A DNA stretch of 64,000 bases from Aquatica leii. Its lineage: Eukaryota; Arthropoda; Insecta; Coleoptera; Lampyridae. The stretch spans positions 106,101,529-106,165,528 of the forward strand of contig CM069432.1 in assembly GCA_035610365.1 (NCBI GenBank), in the 5' to 3' direction. This document shows positions 43,590 to 55,974 of the stretch, piece after piece (the first letter of the stretch is position 1; every line of letters begins with the position of its first letter). Made by a program: the position numbers and the translations under genes. The notes beneath the pieces were generated by a model, which saw only the letters and a program-made list of their open reading frames with translations, did not search any database and was not told the origin of the DNA.

Positions 43590-45514
43590 CACTTTTTGAG
43601 CTTTCGATTTTCGACCTTTGCTATTGTTTCTGTTCTTTTCTTTTGGTTTTGGTGGTTCGAGTCTTTGAATACGTCGTCGGTATCTTGTTGGTTGTAGCTT
43701 CGATGCTACCCAATTGTTCACCCATTTTGCTGTCACCGATATTCTTTCTTTTTGGTTAATTTCTGCTAAAATTCTTTTTGTTTCTTTCTTCTACATCTTA
43801 CTTCCGAACAGACTACTTTTTCGTCTGTATATATTTATATCCGCTTAGTCGGCCTTTTTGGATTGGTACGTCATCTATAGAATTCTTTCTTCTGCTTTTG
43901 GATTTGGTTTTTTCTTTTCTTGAGTTTTCTATTCCGCTCGTCGGCATTAAAGTCTTGAAGTATACTTTCCAATTTGGGACAGCAATTGGTACGCTCTTGT
44001 TCTATGACTAACTGTGATATCTTTTCTCTTCTCTTTCTTTTTTCCTTTTTTTATTATTTTGGGCGGTTGGTTGGGCACCGTAGGGTGGTCTTTCTTTTCG
44101 TTCTTTTACGGGGTGAAGAACGAATCAGGCAGTTACATTAAGCCTTATTTTCCTCCGTTTTTCTCTATCTCTTATCTTTTCTACTTCTCATTTTTTTTTT
44201 CCTTTTGCTTCTGAAGCTTTGCCTTTAGGACAATAACGTCTTTTGATTTTTTTCTTTTATCTTGAGTTGCTGCTTGAACACTTTCTTCGTTTTCTTTTCT
44301 TTGTTAGTAACTTCCTTCTTTAGTGTTCACTGCAACTGTGTTTCTTTTTTCTTTTCTTTCTCAGTTACTTCTCTCGCTTTATTGGGTCTAGTGGGTTTTT
44401 GTCTTATTGTGCTTGGGTTGAAGCTTGGGATAGACTGCAACGTTGCTTCTGGTACTCTGTACTTCCGCTTAGTCGGCATTTTTGATGTTGTTAGTCACCG
44501 TTAGGATATTTCTCTTCTTTGGGTTTCTTTTGCTCTTGGAATATTCTAATCCGTTCTTCGGCATTTACGTTCCAACGTGACATTCCAACACAACGAACAT
44601 TAACTTACGACGTTCAATTAGCAAGGGAAGTTTTCTATTCTTTATTGACTCTTACTTCTTTTTCTTTCTTTCTTTTGGTTTTGTTTTGGGTTACGTGGTT
44701 TGGATTTCTTTTGGATTGGCACTCATTTAGTGTTTAGCTTTTTGGTGACTTTGTTGTTGTGACTCTTGGGTTTTTTTCTCTGCCTTTTTAGGTAGTCCGA
44801 CTTCTTTCGACTTTTAATTAAAATCTTTTTTTTTTGCTTGAGATTTCTTCGTTGGTTTTCTTTGCTTAGATCTTTAGGGTCTGTTTGGTTTTGTTGGTGG
44901 AAGAATCTCATATCGTCTGTTGACGACTTTTTGAGCACAACTGCAATAGTTTTTCTTTTTGACATTTCTTCTAAATCCGCGTATCACAATTCAACATCTA
45001 GATACTTTTTTCTTTTTACTTTTTTAGCTTAGTTAGCTTTGGGGACTTATATTTAGGGTTGGATTCGTATTCATGGGCTGGGGTTTTAAGGGATTTTAGG
45101 GCGTTGTCTTTGACCGTGGTCTAAACTTCTTTCTTTCCAATACTTCTTCTTTTTCTCTTGGTTTGCTTAGTATTGTCGGTCAGTGAGGTCTTTGGGACTG
45201 CGTTGTTTTCTTGCTTTATAGCGTAGCGACTGTTGTCGACTTGCAACGAGTATCTATTCTGATACTTCTCTTCTGTTGGTTGAGTTTTGGTTCTTTGGAG
45301 TATCATTCCGCTTTATGCGACTTTTGGACACATCTGGTTGGTGATGCTTAGCAAATTGGGAAAACCTCTTTCATCTACGTTCCTTCTTGGGTTGGGTGTT
45401 ATTGTATTTTGGGTTGGCTTTGGATTTTAGAATTCTATCCTTGGCGTATGCCTAAATTTCTGTCTTCATTTTAGCTTTTCCTTTGTTATCTCCGCTCCAC
45501 GCTTTTATCTTGCT
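43590..45514 (+). other. T-rich non-coding internal region of the gypsy fragment
   Basis: About 1.9 kb strongly enriched in T and poor in A on the plus strand, without convincing genes. Several overlapping frames give hydrophobic Phe/Leu/Ser/Val strings simply because of the T content. It lies between the integrase remnant and the polypurine tract. Confidence 0.6.
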
Positions 45515-45529
45515 GGGGGGGGGGAATTC

Positions 45530-46459
45530 TGTTATGTGCGAAATTTTCACAACGGAGTACCCTGTGTATTGACTTAAAAATTAATTTCTGGTTTTGACGC
45601 CCTCTGCCGACCTTGTTGATGACTGCGAGGCCATTTTTGAAGCTGTCAACTACGTCAGCCGGTCGGTGTCAAGAATCTTGAACTGATTCCTAAATTTTTA
45701 AGGGCATCCCTTGTGATGATTACGAATTTATAAGACAATTACGAATTTATAACAATTCGTTCGGCACAGTACGGTTCCACCACGTTTCAAGCACCTGTTC
45801 GCTTCAATAAGGAATAATGATGCATAAGTACGATTGATAAATACCGCTACCGAACCTATAAGCTTTTGGAGGGCATACGACTTAAACGAAAACGAGGTCT
45901 CGACGAGCAATGCGTCGGAGATGCTGATTTTTGGACAATAATCGATTGTGTTATCAACCACCTGTTTGAAATTACAACCTACAGCATTCGATACAACGGG
46001 TTCTTATATCGCATTTAATGAATTATTATTACTGATTTTGTAGTTTCTTTTTTTGTGAGTTATTGTTTGACACGAATTGCTTTTCAATAATTATTTTACG
46101 CTGCCGGTGGGAAAACGTTTTCTTTACGCAAGCAAGCACTGGATTCTTGATAAGTCAGTTTGATTATATTTGTTTCGCTGTCATAAAAGTCACTCACGGA
46201 ACTTTGATTACTGTCGGTGTCTGTAATTACGTTTATTGTTTGCATACCAATTAGGTAATTTCAAATATCATTTAGGGTGTATCGCATGCTGAAAGTAGAC
46301 AATATTTATTACGAAATTTACTTCGCTATCTCAATGTAATTCAAATATATGTTTTGTGTGTTGCCGATATGTCTGGCATTTATGAATCGAGAAATTAGAC
46401 AATACTCCGGTTAATCTTTTATGTTGTTACTTCGAGGTTTCTACACCTATTAATCATAC
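45530..46459 (+). repeat. 3' LTR, first part
   Basis: Starts TGTTATGTGCG right after the polypurine tract. From 46364 it contains the first copy of an approximately 90-base repeat (GCATTTATGAATCGAGAAAT...) that recurs after the nested insert. Confidence 0.6.
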
Positions 46460-47998
46460 TTGTTATTACCAACCCCTACCAGCTGCAGTGGGGTAGTAAT
46501 AATGGATGCAGAAAAATTCCAATTGAAATTAATAGTCAAAAGAATATTGCCCTAGCTCAGGAGAGGGGAAGTAGGTCAGAAATAACAATGCAGCCAAATT
46601 CGGAGATAGCTTATTTAATAATAAAATTAATATCCACTTTGATACTCAAGAGATTTAGAAAATACCCAGAGATACAGGCGCCAGGTAGTTTATTTTGAAT
46701 TAACAGGTGTAATTCTGGCTAAATTACCAAAGCCGATCAAAGAAATACATATACAGTAAATATACTTAACTACTTAAGGATACAATAGATATAAGAATAA
46801 TATATATATAGTAAGCAAATTAGACATAAGTTAAGATGGACTCTAAATACATACGAGTCGAGAACACAAATTAAAGAATTTTGTAATTTCTACCGTTAGG
46901 GAGTAATTTCCCTCGGTGCAATCATCGTCGAAACAAATTTTCATTAATTACTCGTAGAGTAATCCAAACAAATTAAGTAAAATTAAGTACGATTAGATGC
47001 AATTAAATCATATGTAGTAATATTTAAGTGAAATTTAAGTAAATTGAAGTAAACGTCTACTCAATCAAAAGGCTTAAGCAAACTTGGTCTAGTCACAATC
47101 ACACGACCAATTATGAATCGTTAAAGCAAATAACACTACATAAAATGTAAAAAATATAGCAGGATACTACCTTACTGTCACAGGCAACAATGTTTTACAT
47201 ACACCGATCGATCGACTAGTTCAGAGCTCTGTCCAAGTGTTCGTCCTTAGTGGTCGGAAAAGAAAGTAGCTAAAACACACAAAAGTAAGACAGCACCTCC
47301 CACACTTCACATTTAATGTAGGTTAGCACATAAGCAAAATTACCACAATATATTAGTTTACTTCTAGAAGCTGATAATTGAAGTTACGTTTACTTAACTT
47401 AAGAAAAGAAAATTAGCATTGTAAATTTCCATAGGCTGCATCTAATAAAATCCTGAAGAAACGATCATTCGCCGTAATTATTCCAAATCGAACAGTAAGG
47501 ATTAGATAAATTGTCTCAATCAGACATCGTAATTATAACCCATAACGGCACTCGTCGGCCCTTTAGCATCGACGCAAGAGAGATGTGCGAGGTTGACTTT
47601 CACCCGCCATCTTGTACCCTTTTATTCTTTGTAAACGGTTACATTTAGGAGCAAGCAGCCAAGATAAATAAAGAAAATCGGTAAGATAAAAACCCTCTGT
47701 AAATATTTGTCTAAGTTAGCAACAATAAAATGTGGATTAGAAAACTTACCAAGCTAAGAGTTGACCATTTAAAACTAAATTTTTATAGCGGCGTCAAACT
47801 TCGTGCTTAGCAACTACAAGACAAGCTGACAAGAAGGCGCGAAATACAAGTAACGCATGCGCTAAACTTTGGACTTAGTTCAAACCCGCATCTCCTTGTA
47901 GAGGCACATTTTATATTTACGTTGCAAAACGTTACTGAATAAATTCTTAACTGGTGCGTTCATTTGAGAACGTTACTAAATAAAAGAAAACGTAACAT
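46460..47998. mobile_element. Nested insert in the LTR, possible solo LTR
   Basis: Sequence unlike its flanks separates two copies of the LTR's 90-base repeat. It starts TGTTATTACCAACCCC and ends ACGTAACA, so its ends share an inverted TGTTA/TAACA as an LTR would. A strong hairpin lies at its left end (46461-46501). No protein-coding frame is visible. Solo LTR is the favoured reading; a target duplication could not be confirmed. Confidence 0.45.
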
Positions 47999-48240
47999 TG
48001 TTAGTTTGTCTAATGTTTATGAATTGAGAACTGCAACATATTTCGGTTAGTTTGCTACGTTGTTAAATTAAAGTTTTTATACCTGTTAATTATACTTGTT
48101 AATATTTCGAGCATTGACGAGTGGAGAAATTACATATATTCTTGTTAATCTTCTAAGTTAATAGATTAAAGTTATTTTACTTGTTAATCTTTCTTTTATA
48201 GTAACATACCTTTCTCTTTTAATTGTCGTTACCCGTTAAC
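47999..48240 (+). repeat. LTR second part with 90-base repeats and PBS-like end
   Basis: Copies two and three of the 90-base repeat (about 48003-48108 and 48109-48196) share GAG-AA-T..., ACTTGTTAAT and GTTAATC words with copy one at 46364. The block ends near GTTAACTA and is followed at 48243 by TGGTGGCTACCCGAAC, which looks like a primer-binding site. Confidence 0.5.
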
Positions 48241-49860
48241 TATTGGTGGCTACCCGAACATCAGAGTAACAAGGATTACGAACCTCAAATTTAGTTACAA
48301 GTTTGGACCGTCTGTCGTGATCGAGGCAGAAGTGTTAATTAGGATTGATCTGGCGCCCTTAAGTATAATTCCCCTGAACCACCCCTATTTCCGACTGTGT
48401 GAGTTGGCCGTGCAAGGTTCGTAAGACCTAAAGCTTGTAACAACCGTGTCCATTCTAAGCAGTACGATAAGCCTTTTTCCCTTATATTCAGTTCACTGTT
48501 AAATTATAATAAATTAAATAAACTAATATTAAATTATTTATGTAATACTTATACAAAGTTTTTTTGATATTTGTGTCGTAATGCTGTTTTTTTAATCTAA
48601 TAAACATTACTACAAAACAATATTTTTTAAAATCTTTTTAAACGGATTTATAAATTAAATTGAAAAAAGTTGTTATAAAATTTAAATGTGTTCATTAAAT
48701 TTATTTAAATTGCAAAATATTTTTTAGCTTTTTAAGTATTTGGTTAGAAATTAGTTTAAAACGTTATTACAAGCGCAATCATTGCCGTTTGTGTAAATAA
48801 AAACTTTTATTAGTTTTAATAACAGAACACAACAAATTTTACTTTTATCATAATTTTTTTAAAATGTGCACAACGTTAATAAGTTAATAAGCAATTTTAT
48901 TAAAAAATTAGTTTAGTTTTAAATAAACAAGTTATTAACAAAGTTTTTCTATAAATAAATTTTGTAAATAATTTATTATTATAACTTTTTTATGCTGTTT
49001 GTTAAAAATGTTTTTCTGTTATTATAAAATGACCTAGTTTACTTAGATTATAGGAAACGTCAAAACAATATCATAAAACAGCTGTAACCATAACTCTTAT
49101 TTAGAAAAAGCATTTTCCAGGTCGCAAAATTATTATTAAATACGTGAAGTAGAATCAGCGTATTTATGCTTTTAATTGTTTTATATTTATTTCTTCAAAC
49201 TATTTTGTTTTTAAAAAAATACAATTTTAACTGATTTATTTATTAGGCAAAAACTGATAGATTTTTGTGCTTTTCTACAAACTAAACTTAATAACTAGCT
49301 ACTTATTATCTAAGACAACTTCCTTATATAAATAAAAAGTAAATATACTAAAATAATGAATTTTAATATTGTATTTTTATACAAAACAAATTCATAAATA
49401 AAAAAGTATAACAAAAAATACCTTTTTTTTTAATAATATTATACTGTTAGCTATACTAAATTTATATTTTTTTAAGTAACACTTTATTTATAATTTTTTA
49501 TGCAACGTAAGTAAACATTTTGTTACATGCCGTTATTTTGTATTCATTATTCTAAATTAAAAAAACGGTTAAAATTTCTAAGGACGTACTAATTGTCATT
49601 CTCTTTTTGAGTGGGGATTAGCGTTATATTGCTGTCAAACGTTAATTTTTACTTTCTTTTATCGTTTGAAAATCGCTGTTAAGCATCGTATTAAGGTTAG
49701 ACTGCTAATCGGATGTGCTAGGAAAAACGTATTTCAGGTATTGGTCAAATTCGAAGACTCACGCCTGTATCAGTGTCGTATTAATTCGTTAAATTATTTT
49801 ATGGACATTACTTATTATACCTTCTTGCATTCATAATTATTATTTTAACTATGTCAGCCT
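48241..49860. other. Mostly gene-free; first 250 bases look like retroelement leader
   Basis: 48241-48480 is GC-richer and follows a PBS-like site, so it may be the leader of a gypsy element cut short. 48490-49860 is featureless AT-rich sequence. Confidence 0.4.
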
Positions 49861-51195
49861 TGTACAGTCAATAAATTAAAAATCGAGACACTACCTGCGT
49901 CCGAATGCAAGAATTTAGTTGCTTAAATGGGGTTTAACCCTATCAATTACAGACCCCAAATAGTTTCAGGTAAACTATTTATTGTCCATACTTTGCAATC
50001 TGCTAGTCGTTTTTACTAAAGAATGATTTTATCGTTTACGTTTGCAATGCACTGCTTTTGGCGGTTACATTTTTAAAGAAATTTAAATTTGGAAATGCAT
50101 AATCAAATTGTTTAGTAGTTTAAGCTCGATTATTAAGATAAACAACTAAAAGACTAAAGTAGATTTAAGAAAAGCACAGCATTATTATTAATAGATATAA
50201 TAATTAATAAATAATCCACAATTTCTTTAAAAGCAATTATTTCATTACAGCATATCATTTCCTAGATACCTACTAATGCTAAATCCTTGAAGACAAAACG
50301 GGTTATTGAACTGTTACGATCATTTTATTTATTCTGATTGGCTTTTTGTCATTCAATTTAGATAGAAAAAAATCAAATAGCAGAAAACAATTATCTTCCC
50401 TATAAATTAGAGAAACCGTTAAAACGTAAAGTAATCGTATTCAACAAAAAAACGTCTACCAATGTTTGCTTTCTTAAATGTAGCAAATTATTATATTCAA
50501 TACGGTAATTTTTTACCGACATCGTTAACCAAAAGTGACTATGAATTAATAATTTATTGTAAAAGTGCAAGGACACGCTTTGTCTGCAACAATATAGCAC
50601 CAGTAGGTATTTAGGAAATGGTATTCGCTAATTAGCTTTTGTGTAAGAATTTCTTAAACACAAGAATCATATATATCATTAATTTTTTTTTAGTTATTTA
50701 AGGTAATTGTCAAATTTAATTTATAAACCAACAAGATTCCAAGATTAAAATAAATCCAACTATTTAGAAAACGTAACAAAAAGTATACAAAGGTCATTAA
50801 AAGTAACAAAAGAACCGTGAAAATACCGGAAATGTATTTATTGTGATGATAATTATATTTTGTATAAAAATTTCTTAACACCTGGTATTAGGGAATATTG
50901 ATTTAAATCAACTAAAATTTAGTCTACTTGTTATGCACGTGTTCACACTGAATTGTAAGTTTATGATAAATTTGAGAATTTCTTAAAATCGCAACAAAAA
51001 AATTTGCCTTAAAAAAATAACATTACAAATTTACAATTGAATAAGAAATCCTTTTTGATTAATATTTTGTCACAAGGTAATCTTAAATTCTGACTGTGTT
51101 ATAATACCTAAATGTTATGCAATCAACTGATACTCATATTCGTTAATGAAGCGTTTATTATACTAAAATATTTTATAACCATATGGAGTATAAAA

Positions 51196-51868
51196 CTAGT
51201 AACGAGTATAACCTCCTTTGTTTTGAATACATTCCTTTAACCGCCTAGGTATGGATGCTATCAAGTGATTTAAATAATCCACACCAATTGTCTCCCAAGC
51301 ATTTTCAATCGCTCCAACTGATTCATTGCTATTTTTAGGTATGAAGATGGGACCTTGTTGTTTTTGAAGATATGCACCATTAGTTCCTAAACATTCTCTA
51401 TAACGTTAAAATCGGGACACTTTACTTGCCACGGCAACACATTTAGGTCTATAGGCGCATTGCCTTTGTAACAAAAAAAGTGTCAATAACATTGTGTCAA
51501 ATCAAAACAAATATAAAGTTTATGATATATAACAGAAAACTTATTTGTTGAAATACATAATTTCTGTCTGGATATAGAATTTCGACAGACGGCTCCATAA
51601 CATCCTGCAATATATTAAAATAGCTTTCAGAATTTAGCCGACCATCGATGATCCAACAAATTCCTGGACCTCTCGAGCTAATTCAACCCCACACATTGAC
51701 AGAAAAGTAGCCACTACGTTTTGTTTTCCTATTTGCCTCATAACGATTTTCTCGGAATCAATACACTATAAAAGGACCATCGTTAAAACTTTTAAATGTT
51801 TTTTCATCGCTGAAAATGACGTGATTCCAAAGCTCTAATGGCTGGTTTGCATATTGTCTGGCGAACTC
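51196..51868 (-). pseudogene. Tc1-family transposase, left copy, C-terminal part
   Basis: The minus strand from 51868 gives EFARQYANQPLELWNHVIFS then DEKTFKSFNDGPFIV and the matching GYFSVNVWG, LNSESYFNILQDVMEPSVEI and the C-terminal DYLNHLIASIPRRLKECIQN with stop at 51196-51198. The intron occupies about 51473-51544; its donor reads ATAAGT instead of GTAAGT, so it would no longer splice. About 35 bases present in exon 2 of the right copy are missing here. No HTH region precedes it. It is the inverted partner of the copy at 52268-52969. Confidence 0.82.
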
Positions 51869-52077
51869 ATTAGTGTAACAAAAAAAATTCTTAGATTTAA
51901 ATAATCTCATTCATTTTAAAAATGTGTATTAAGCATGCAATGGTAACAAAAGAATCGGAAAAAGTTGACAGGTTTAATTATAAGATATTGGCAAATAATT
52001 GTAAAAATGGGGAGCCAAGTTTCCATAAATACAGATGATAACCCTAATATATTTCAATGTTTCTATCGTTTTTTGAA

Positions 52078-52969
52078 ATGCCTGCACATATAAGTAGTGG
52101 CAGAAAAAGAATTTCCACTGTAGCTTAAGATGAAGCATTAAGAGCATATGTGATTGAAAATACTTTTTCCACTTGTAAAAATGCTATACGTCAAACAGCA
52201 TTTCTTGGATGTGCAGTAACAGCTGGTGCAAGATTGAAAGACAGTGGAAAATCAAAGAAACCGCTTAGAATTCGCCAGACAATATGTCAACCAGCCATTG
52301 GAATTTTGAAATAATGTCATTTTTAGCGACGAAAAAACCTTTAAAAGTTTTAACGATGGCCCTGTTAAAGTCTATCGATTTCGAGGAAATCGTTATGAGG
52401 CCAATCATGTTAGAGAAACTAAACGTAGTGGCTACTTTTCTGTCAATGTGTGGGGTTGGATTAGCTCGAGTGGTTCAGGAATTTCTTGGATCATCGATGG
52501 TCGACTAAATTCTCAGGGTTATTTGAATATATTGCGGGATGTTATGGAGCCGTCTGTCGAAATTCTACATCCAGACAGGAATTATGTATTTCAACAAGTA
52601 AGTTTTCTGTTATATATCCTACACTTTATTTTTATTTGATATAATGGTTTTGACATTTCTTTTGTTACAAGGACAATACGTCTATACACACGTCCAGGAT
52701 GGTTCGTCGTTGGTTACAAGAAAATAACCTAAATGCGTTGCCCTGGCCAGCGAAAAGCCTTGATTTTAATGTAATAGAGAATGTTTGGGGACTAATAGCG
52801 GATACCATTAAAGAACAACAAGGTCCCATCTTCATTCCTGAAAATCGCAACCAATTGATTGCAGCGATTGAAAATGTTTAGTGTGGAATATTTAAATCAA
52901 TTGATAGTATCCTTACCCAGGCGGTTATAAGAATGCATTCAAAACGAAGGAGGTTATACTCGTTATTAG
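52078..52969 (+). pseudogene. Tc1-family transposase, right copy, one intron
   Basis: Exon 1 begins MPAHISSGRKRISTVA, with an HTH region to about 52260, then EFARQYVNQPLEFWNNVIFS with the first catalytic Asp in FSDEKTF, then YEANHVRETKRSGYFSVNVW. A GT-AG intron lies at 52598-52671 (74 bases, GTAAGT...TTACAAG). Exon 2 starts DNTSIHTSRMVRRWLQENNL, whose first residue is the second Asp, and goes on to LDFNVIENVWG, giving Glu after exactly 34 residues (DD34E). The C-terminal GGYTR(Y) line ends at 52967-52969. In-frame stops occur at 52126 (TAA), in EF(W) near 52311 (TGA) and near 52879 (TAG), and a frame shift lies near 52262. The transposase would cut and paste its own ends; this copy cannot. 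Catalytic residues are all still present. Confidence 0.88.
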
Positions 52970-54320
52970 TTTTATGCTTTATATGGTTATAAAATATTGT
53001 AGTATAATAAATGCTTCATTAACGAATATGAGTATCAGTTTATTACATAATATTTAGGTATTATAACACTGTCAGAATTTAAGATTACCTTGTGACAAAA
53101 TATTAATCAACAAGGATTTCTTATTTAATTGCAAATTTGTAATGTTATTTTTTTTAAAGGCAAATTGTTTTGATTGCAATTTTAAGAAATTCTGGAATTT
53201 ATTATACATTATAATTCAGTGTGAAAACGTGCATAACTAGTAGACTAAATTTTAGTTGATTTAAATCAATATTCCCAAATACCATGAGTTAAGAAATTTT
53301 TATATAATATATAATTATCATCAAATTAAATACATTTCCGGTATTTTCACGATTCTTTTGTTACTTTTAATGACTCTTGTATACTTTTTGTTATGTTTTC
53401 TAAATAGGTGGATTTATTTAAATCTTGGAATTTTGTTGGTTTATAAATTAAATTTTACTATTAACTTAAATAACGAAAAAACATAAACTAAAAAGCCAAT
53501 TTAATGATATATGATTCATGTGTTTAAGAAATTCTTACACAAAAGCTAACTAGCGAATATCATTTCCTAAATACCTACGGAAGCTATATTGTGGCAGACA
53601 AAGCGTGCCCTTGTACTTTTACAATAAATTATTAATTCATGATCACTTTTAGTTAACGATGGGTGTAAAAAATTACCATATTGAATATAATAATTTGCTA
53701 CAGTTAAGAAAACAAACATTTGTAGACGTTTTTTTGTTGAATACGATTACTTTACGTTTTAACGGTTTGTCTAATTTATAGGGAAGATCATTGTTTTCTG
53801 CTATTTGATTTTTTTCGATCTAAATTAAATGACAAAAAGTCAATCAGAATAAATAAAATGATCGTAACAGTTTAATAACCCGTTTTGTCTTCAACGATTT
53901 AGCATTAATAGGTATTTAGGAAATGATGTGCTGTAATGAAATAATTGCTTTTAAAGAAATTGTGGATTATTTAATAATTATTATATTTGTTAATAATAAT
54001 GCTGTGCTTTTCTTAAATCTACTTTAGTTTTTTAGTGGTTTATCTTAATAATCAAGCTTTTAAACTACTAACCAGTTTGATTATGCATTTCCAAATTTAA
54101 ATTTCTTTAAAAATGAAACCGCCAAAAGCAGTGCATTGCAAACGTAATCGATAAAATTATTCTTTAGTAAAAACAACTAGCAGATTGCAAAGTATGGACA
54201 ATAGATAGTTTACCTGAAAATATTTGGGGTCTGTAATTGATAGGGTTAAACCCCATTTAAACAACTGAATTCTTGCATTCGGACGCAGGTAGTGTCTCGA
54301 TTTTTAATTTATTGACTGTA

Positions 54321-54363
54321 CGTACTACTTCTTAGTAACGTAAAATTTTTTTACGTGTAATTT
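54321..54363. repeat. Hairpin and extra copy of an element end motif
   Basis: CTTAGTAACGTAAAA (54331-54345) resembles the terminal motif starting at 54364. ACGTAAAA (54338-54345), loop TTT, then TTTTACGT (54349-54356) form a perfect hairpin. Confidence 0.55.
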
Positions 54364-55974
54364 CCTTAGTAGCACAAAACATACGTAATATATTAGTAAA
54401 TAACATCTGGTAAATATTTAGGGGCCACACTTTTTTATATTGGCCATTTATTGTAATGTTATATCAATATTTTATATAAAATTAAATTTCTAAGTAATAG
54501 TTATAAATATGTTCTAAATATATGTTTTCAATATATGGCAGACATTAGATGTAAATGTCGTCTCAATATTTGTTTTTAATATATGGGAAATATTACTTTT
54601 TAATCTGTTTTAGATGTATCTCACTATTATTTGTCAGATAGTTGTAGAATATACCTACTACATATGTGTATGTTTTCAAATGATATTTAATCTGAGTTTT
54701 TATTGCTACGCATTGTACAGTTTTTATTAAACCGTAGATGTTCTGTAAAAACACGTTTATTTATAAAAATGACACTAACTAAACATTAAACATCTTTAAA
54801 AAACAAGTACACAAAAAACTGTAACTTAAAATTACTTATTACTATAATTACATATTACATAGGTACTACTACATAAATGTTCTACAATTTGCTAAATATA
54901 ACGCAACGGGTTTACGTATGTAACATTCGTTACATTAGGATGTTTTATAATAATAATTATAAAATGCATTAAAATGTGTCAAAGTTATTTTAATTAGTAT
55001 AAAATATAACGACAAATGAATTTAGTTTAAATTTTTCAATAAAGAAACTCTATGAAGACATATATTTTTTTTTAATTTATAGCAGAATTACAATACCTTG
55101 GCTAAAATTTCTTTGCGACAAATGTAGTATATTATTGTAAAGTTACTTTTAGTTATAACGCAATTGGTTTTTCAATTCAATTCAAACGCAAATGTCTTGA
55201 TTTCATATTCTCTTTGTGTAATTTTTAAATAATTTAATAGCGTTTCTTCTACAATTTTTAACAGATTACATACTATGATTTAGGATTACTTTTTATTAAA
55301 ATATACGCACATAAAAATAATTTTTAAAATCAGCATATTTATGTTGTGAGAGCAAAAATAAAAAAAAGCTTAAGAAAAACGTTTAACATCTATAAATAAA
55401 TAAATTTAAAAGCACAGTTAAATATAAGCATCAAAACGTTAGGTACTGATTACACATAAATGTTAGCTCTATATATAATTATAATATATATTTTATGTTA
55501 GATATACTTTGAAAAACATTTGTGACTTTAAAATACACGAACGATATTGTTGGTACATATTTTTATAACATTGTTTTTATCTAGTTTTACAATCCCAAAT
55601 ACCAAATAGGTTCCATAATAATGCTTTTAGAAGCATAGAGGCAGTATTGATATTACTGAAAGCCTTCCTGTAGCAGTAGAATGGTTTATGTTTAGAGATA
55701 GGTTTTGACACTCCAGTAGAATGCTGTACAGTCAGTGCTTATAGAGTTCTATTAGACATTGTACAAAAGCAGGACAAAAGTAGAAGTTTTCACGTTCCAT
55801 TAAAATGCTTTAAAATAGTGCCAATGTAGTACTTTCCTATGTTGTAGAATAGCATGACAAAGTTAGCGACTAAAAGGTAAAACATAAGAAACTAAAAAAG
55901 CATGAAATGATTAGTTTTAAGTCATTTTTTATTAAGAAATTTGTACAGTATCTTTGTCTAAACTATAATAATTT

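Larger units (their letters stand above)
42937..48240 (+). mobile_element. T-biased Ty3/gypsy element, 5'-deleted, with complex LTR
   Basis: A 54-base LTR start at 42937-42990 recurs at 45530-45583 with three mismatches. Between them lie an integrase zinc-binding piece and about 2 kb of non-coding pyrimidine-rich sequence, ending in a run of ten G at 45515-45524 (polypurine tract) directly before the second LTR. Most of the 5' LTR, Gag, RT and RNase H are absent, so the copy is deleted. The 3' LTR appears to run to about 48235, with a nested insert of about 1.5 kb at about 46460-47998. Broken; at least one very large deletion and several smaller breaks. Confidence 0.7.
49865..54318. mobile_element. 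Palindromic Tc1/mariner (DD34E) element with about 2-kb inverted arms
   Basis: The left arm 49865-51868 is the inverted copy of the right arm 52268-54318, with a 399-base spacer. Termini are CAGTCAATAAATT on both sides, flanked by TA (49863-49864 and 54319-54320), the Tc1/mariner target duplication. Each arm contains the C-terminal two thirds of the same Tc1-type transposase reading outwards, then about 1.35 kb of non-coding sequence. The spacer holds the N-terminus of the right copy only. So both ends are the 3' end of one parent element and the parent 5' end is lost. Stretches compared by eye match at about nine bases in ten, with several indels in the coding part, so the arms have diverged for some time. 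Confidence 0.85.

Noticed and set aside
43481-44504. Several overlapping hydrophobic open frames after the gypsy integrase, looking like an envelope gene
   Set aside because: The hydrophobic strings come from the T-rich composition (Phe, Leu, Ser, Val codons); there is no signal peptide plus cleavage-site plus anchor arrangement, no Cys pattern, and overlapping frames look equally 'membrane-like'.
50400-50881. Minus-strand frames at 50400-50600 and 50690-50881 as extra genes of the Tc1 palindrome
   Set aside because: The mirror copies in the right arm do not keep the frames open in the same way, and no motif is present; they are treated as the non-coding tail of the element.
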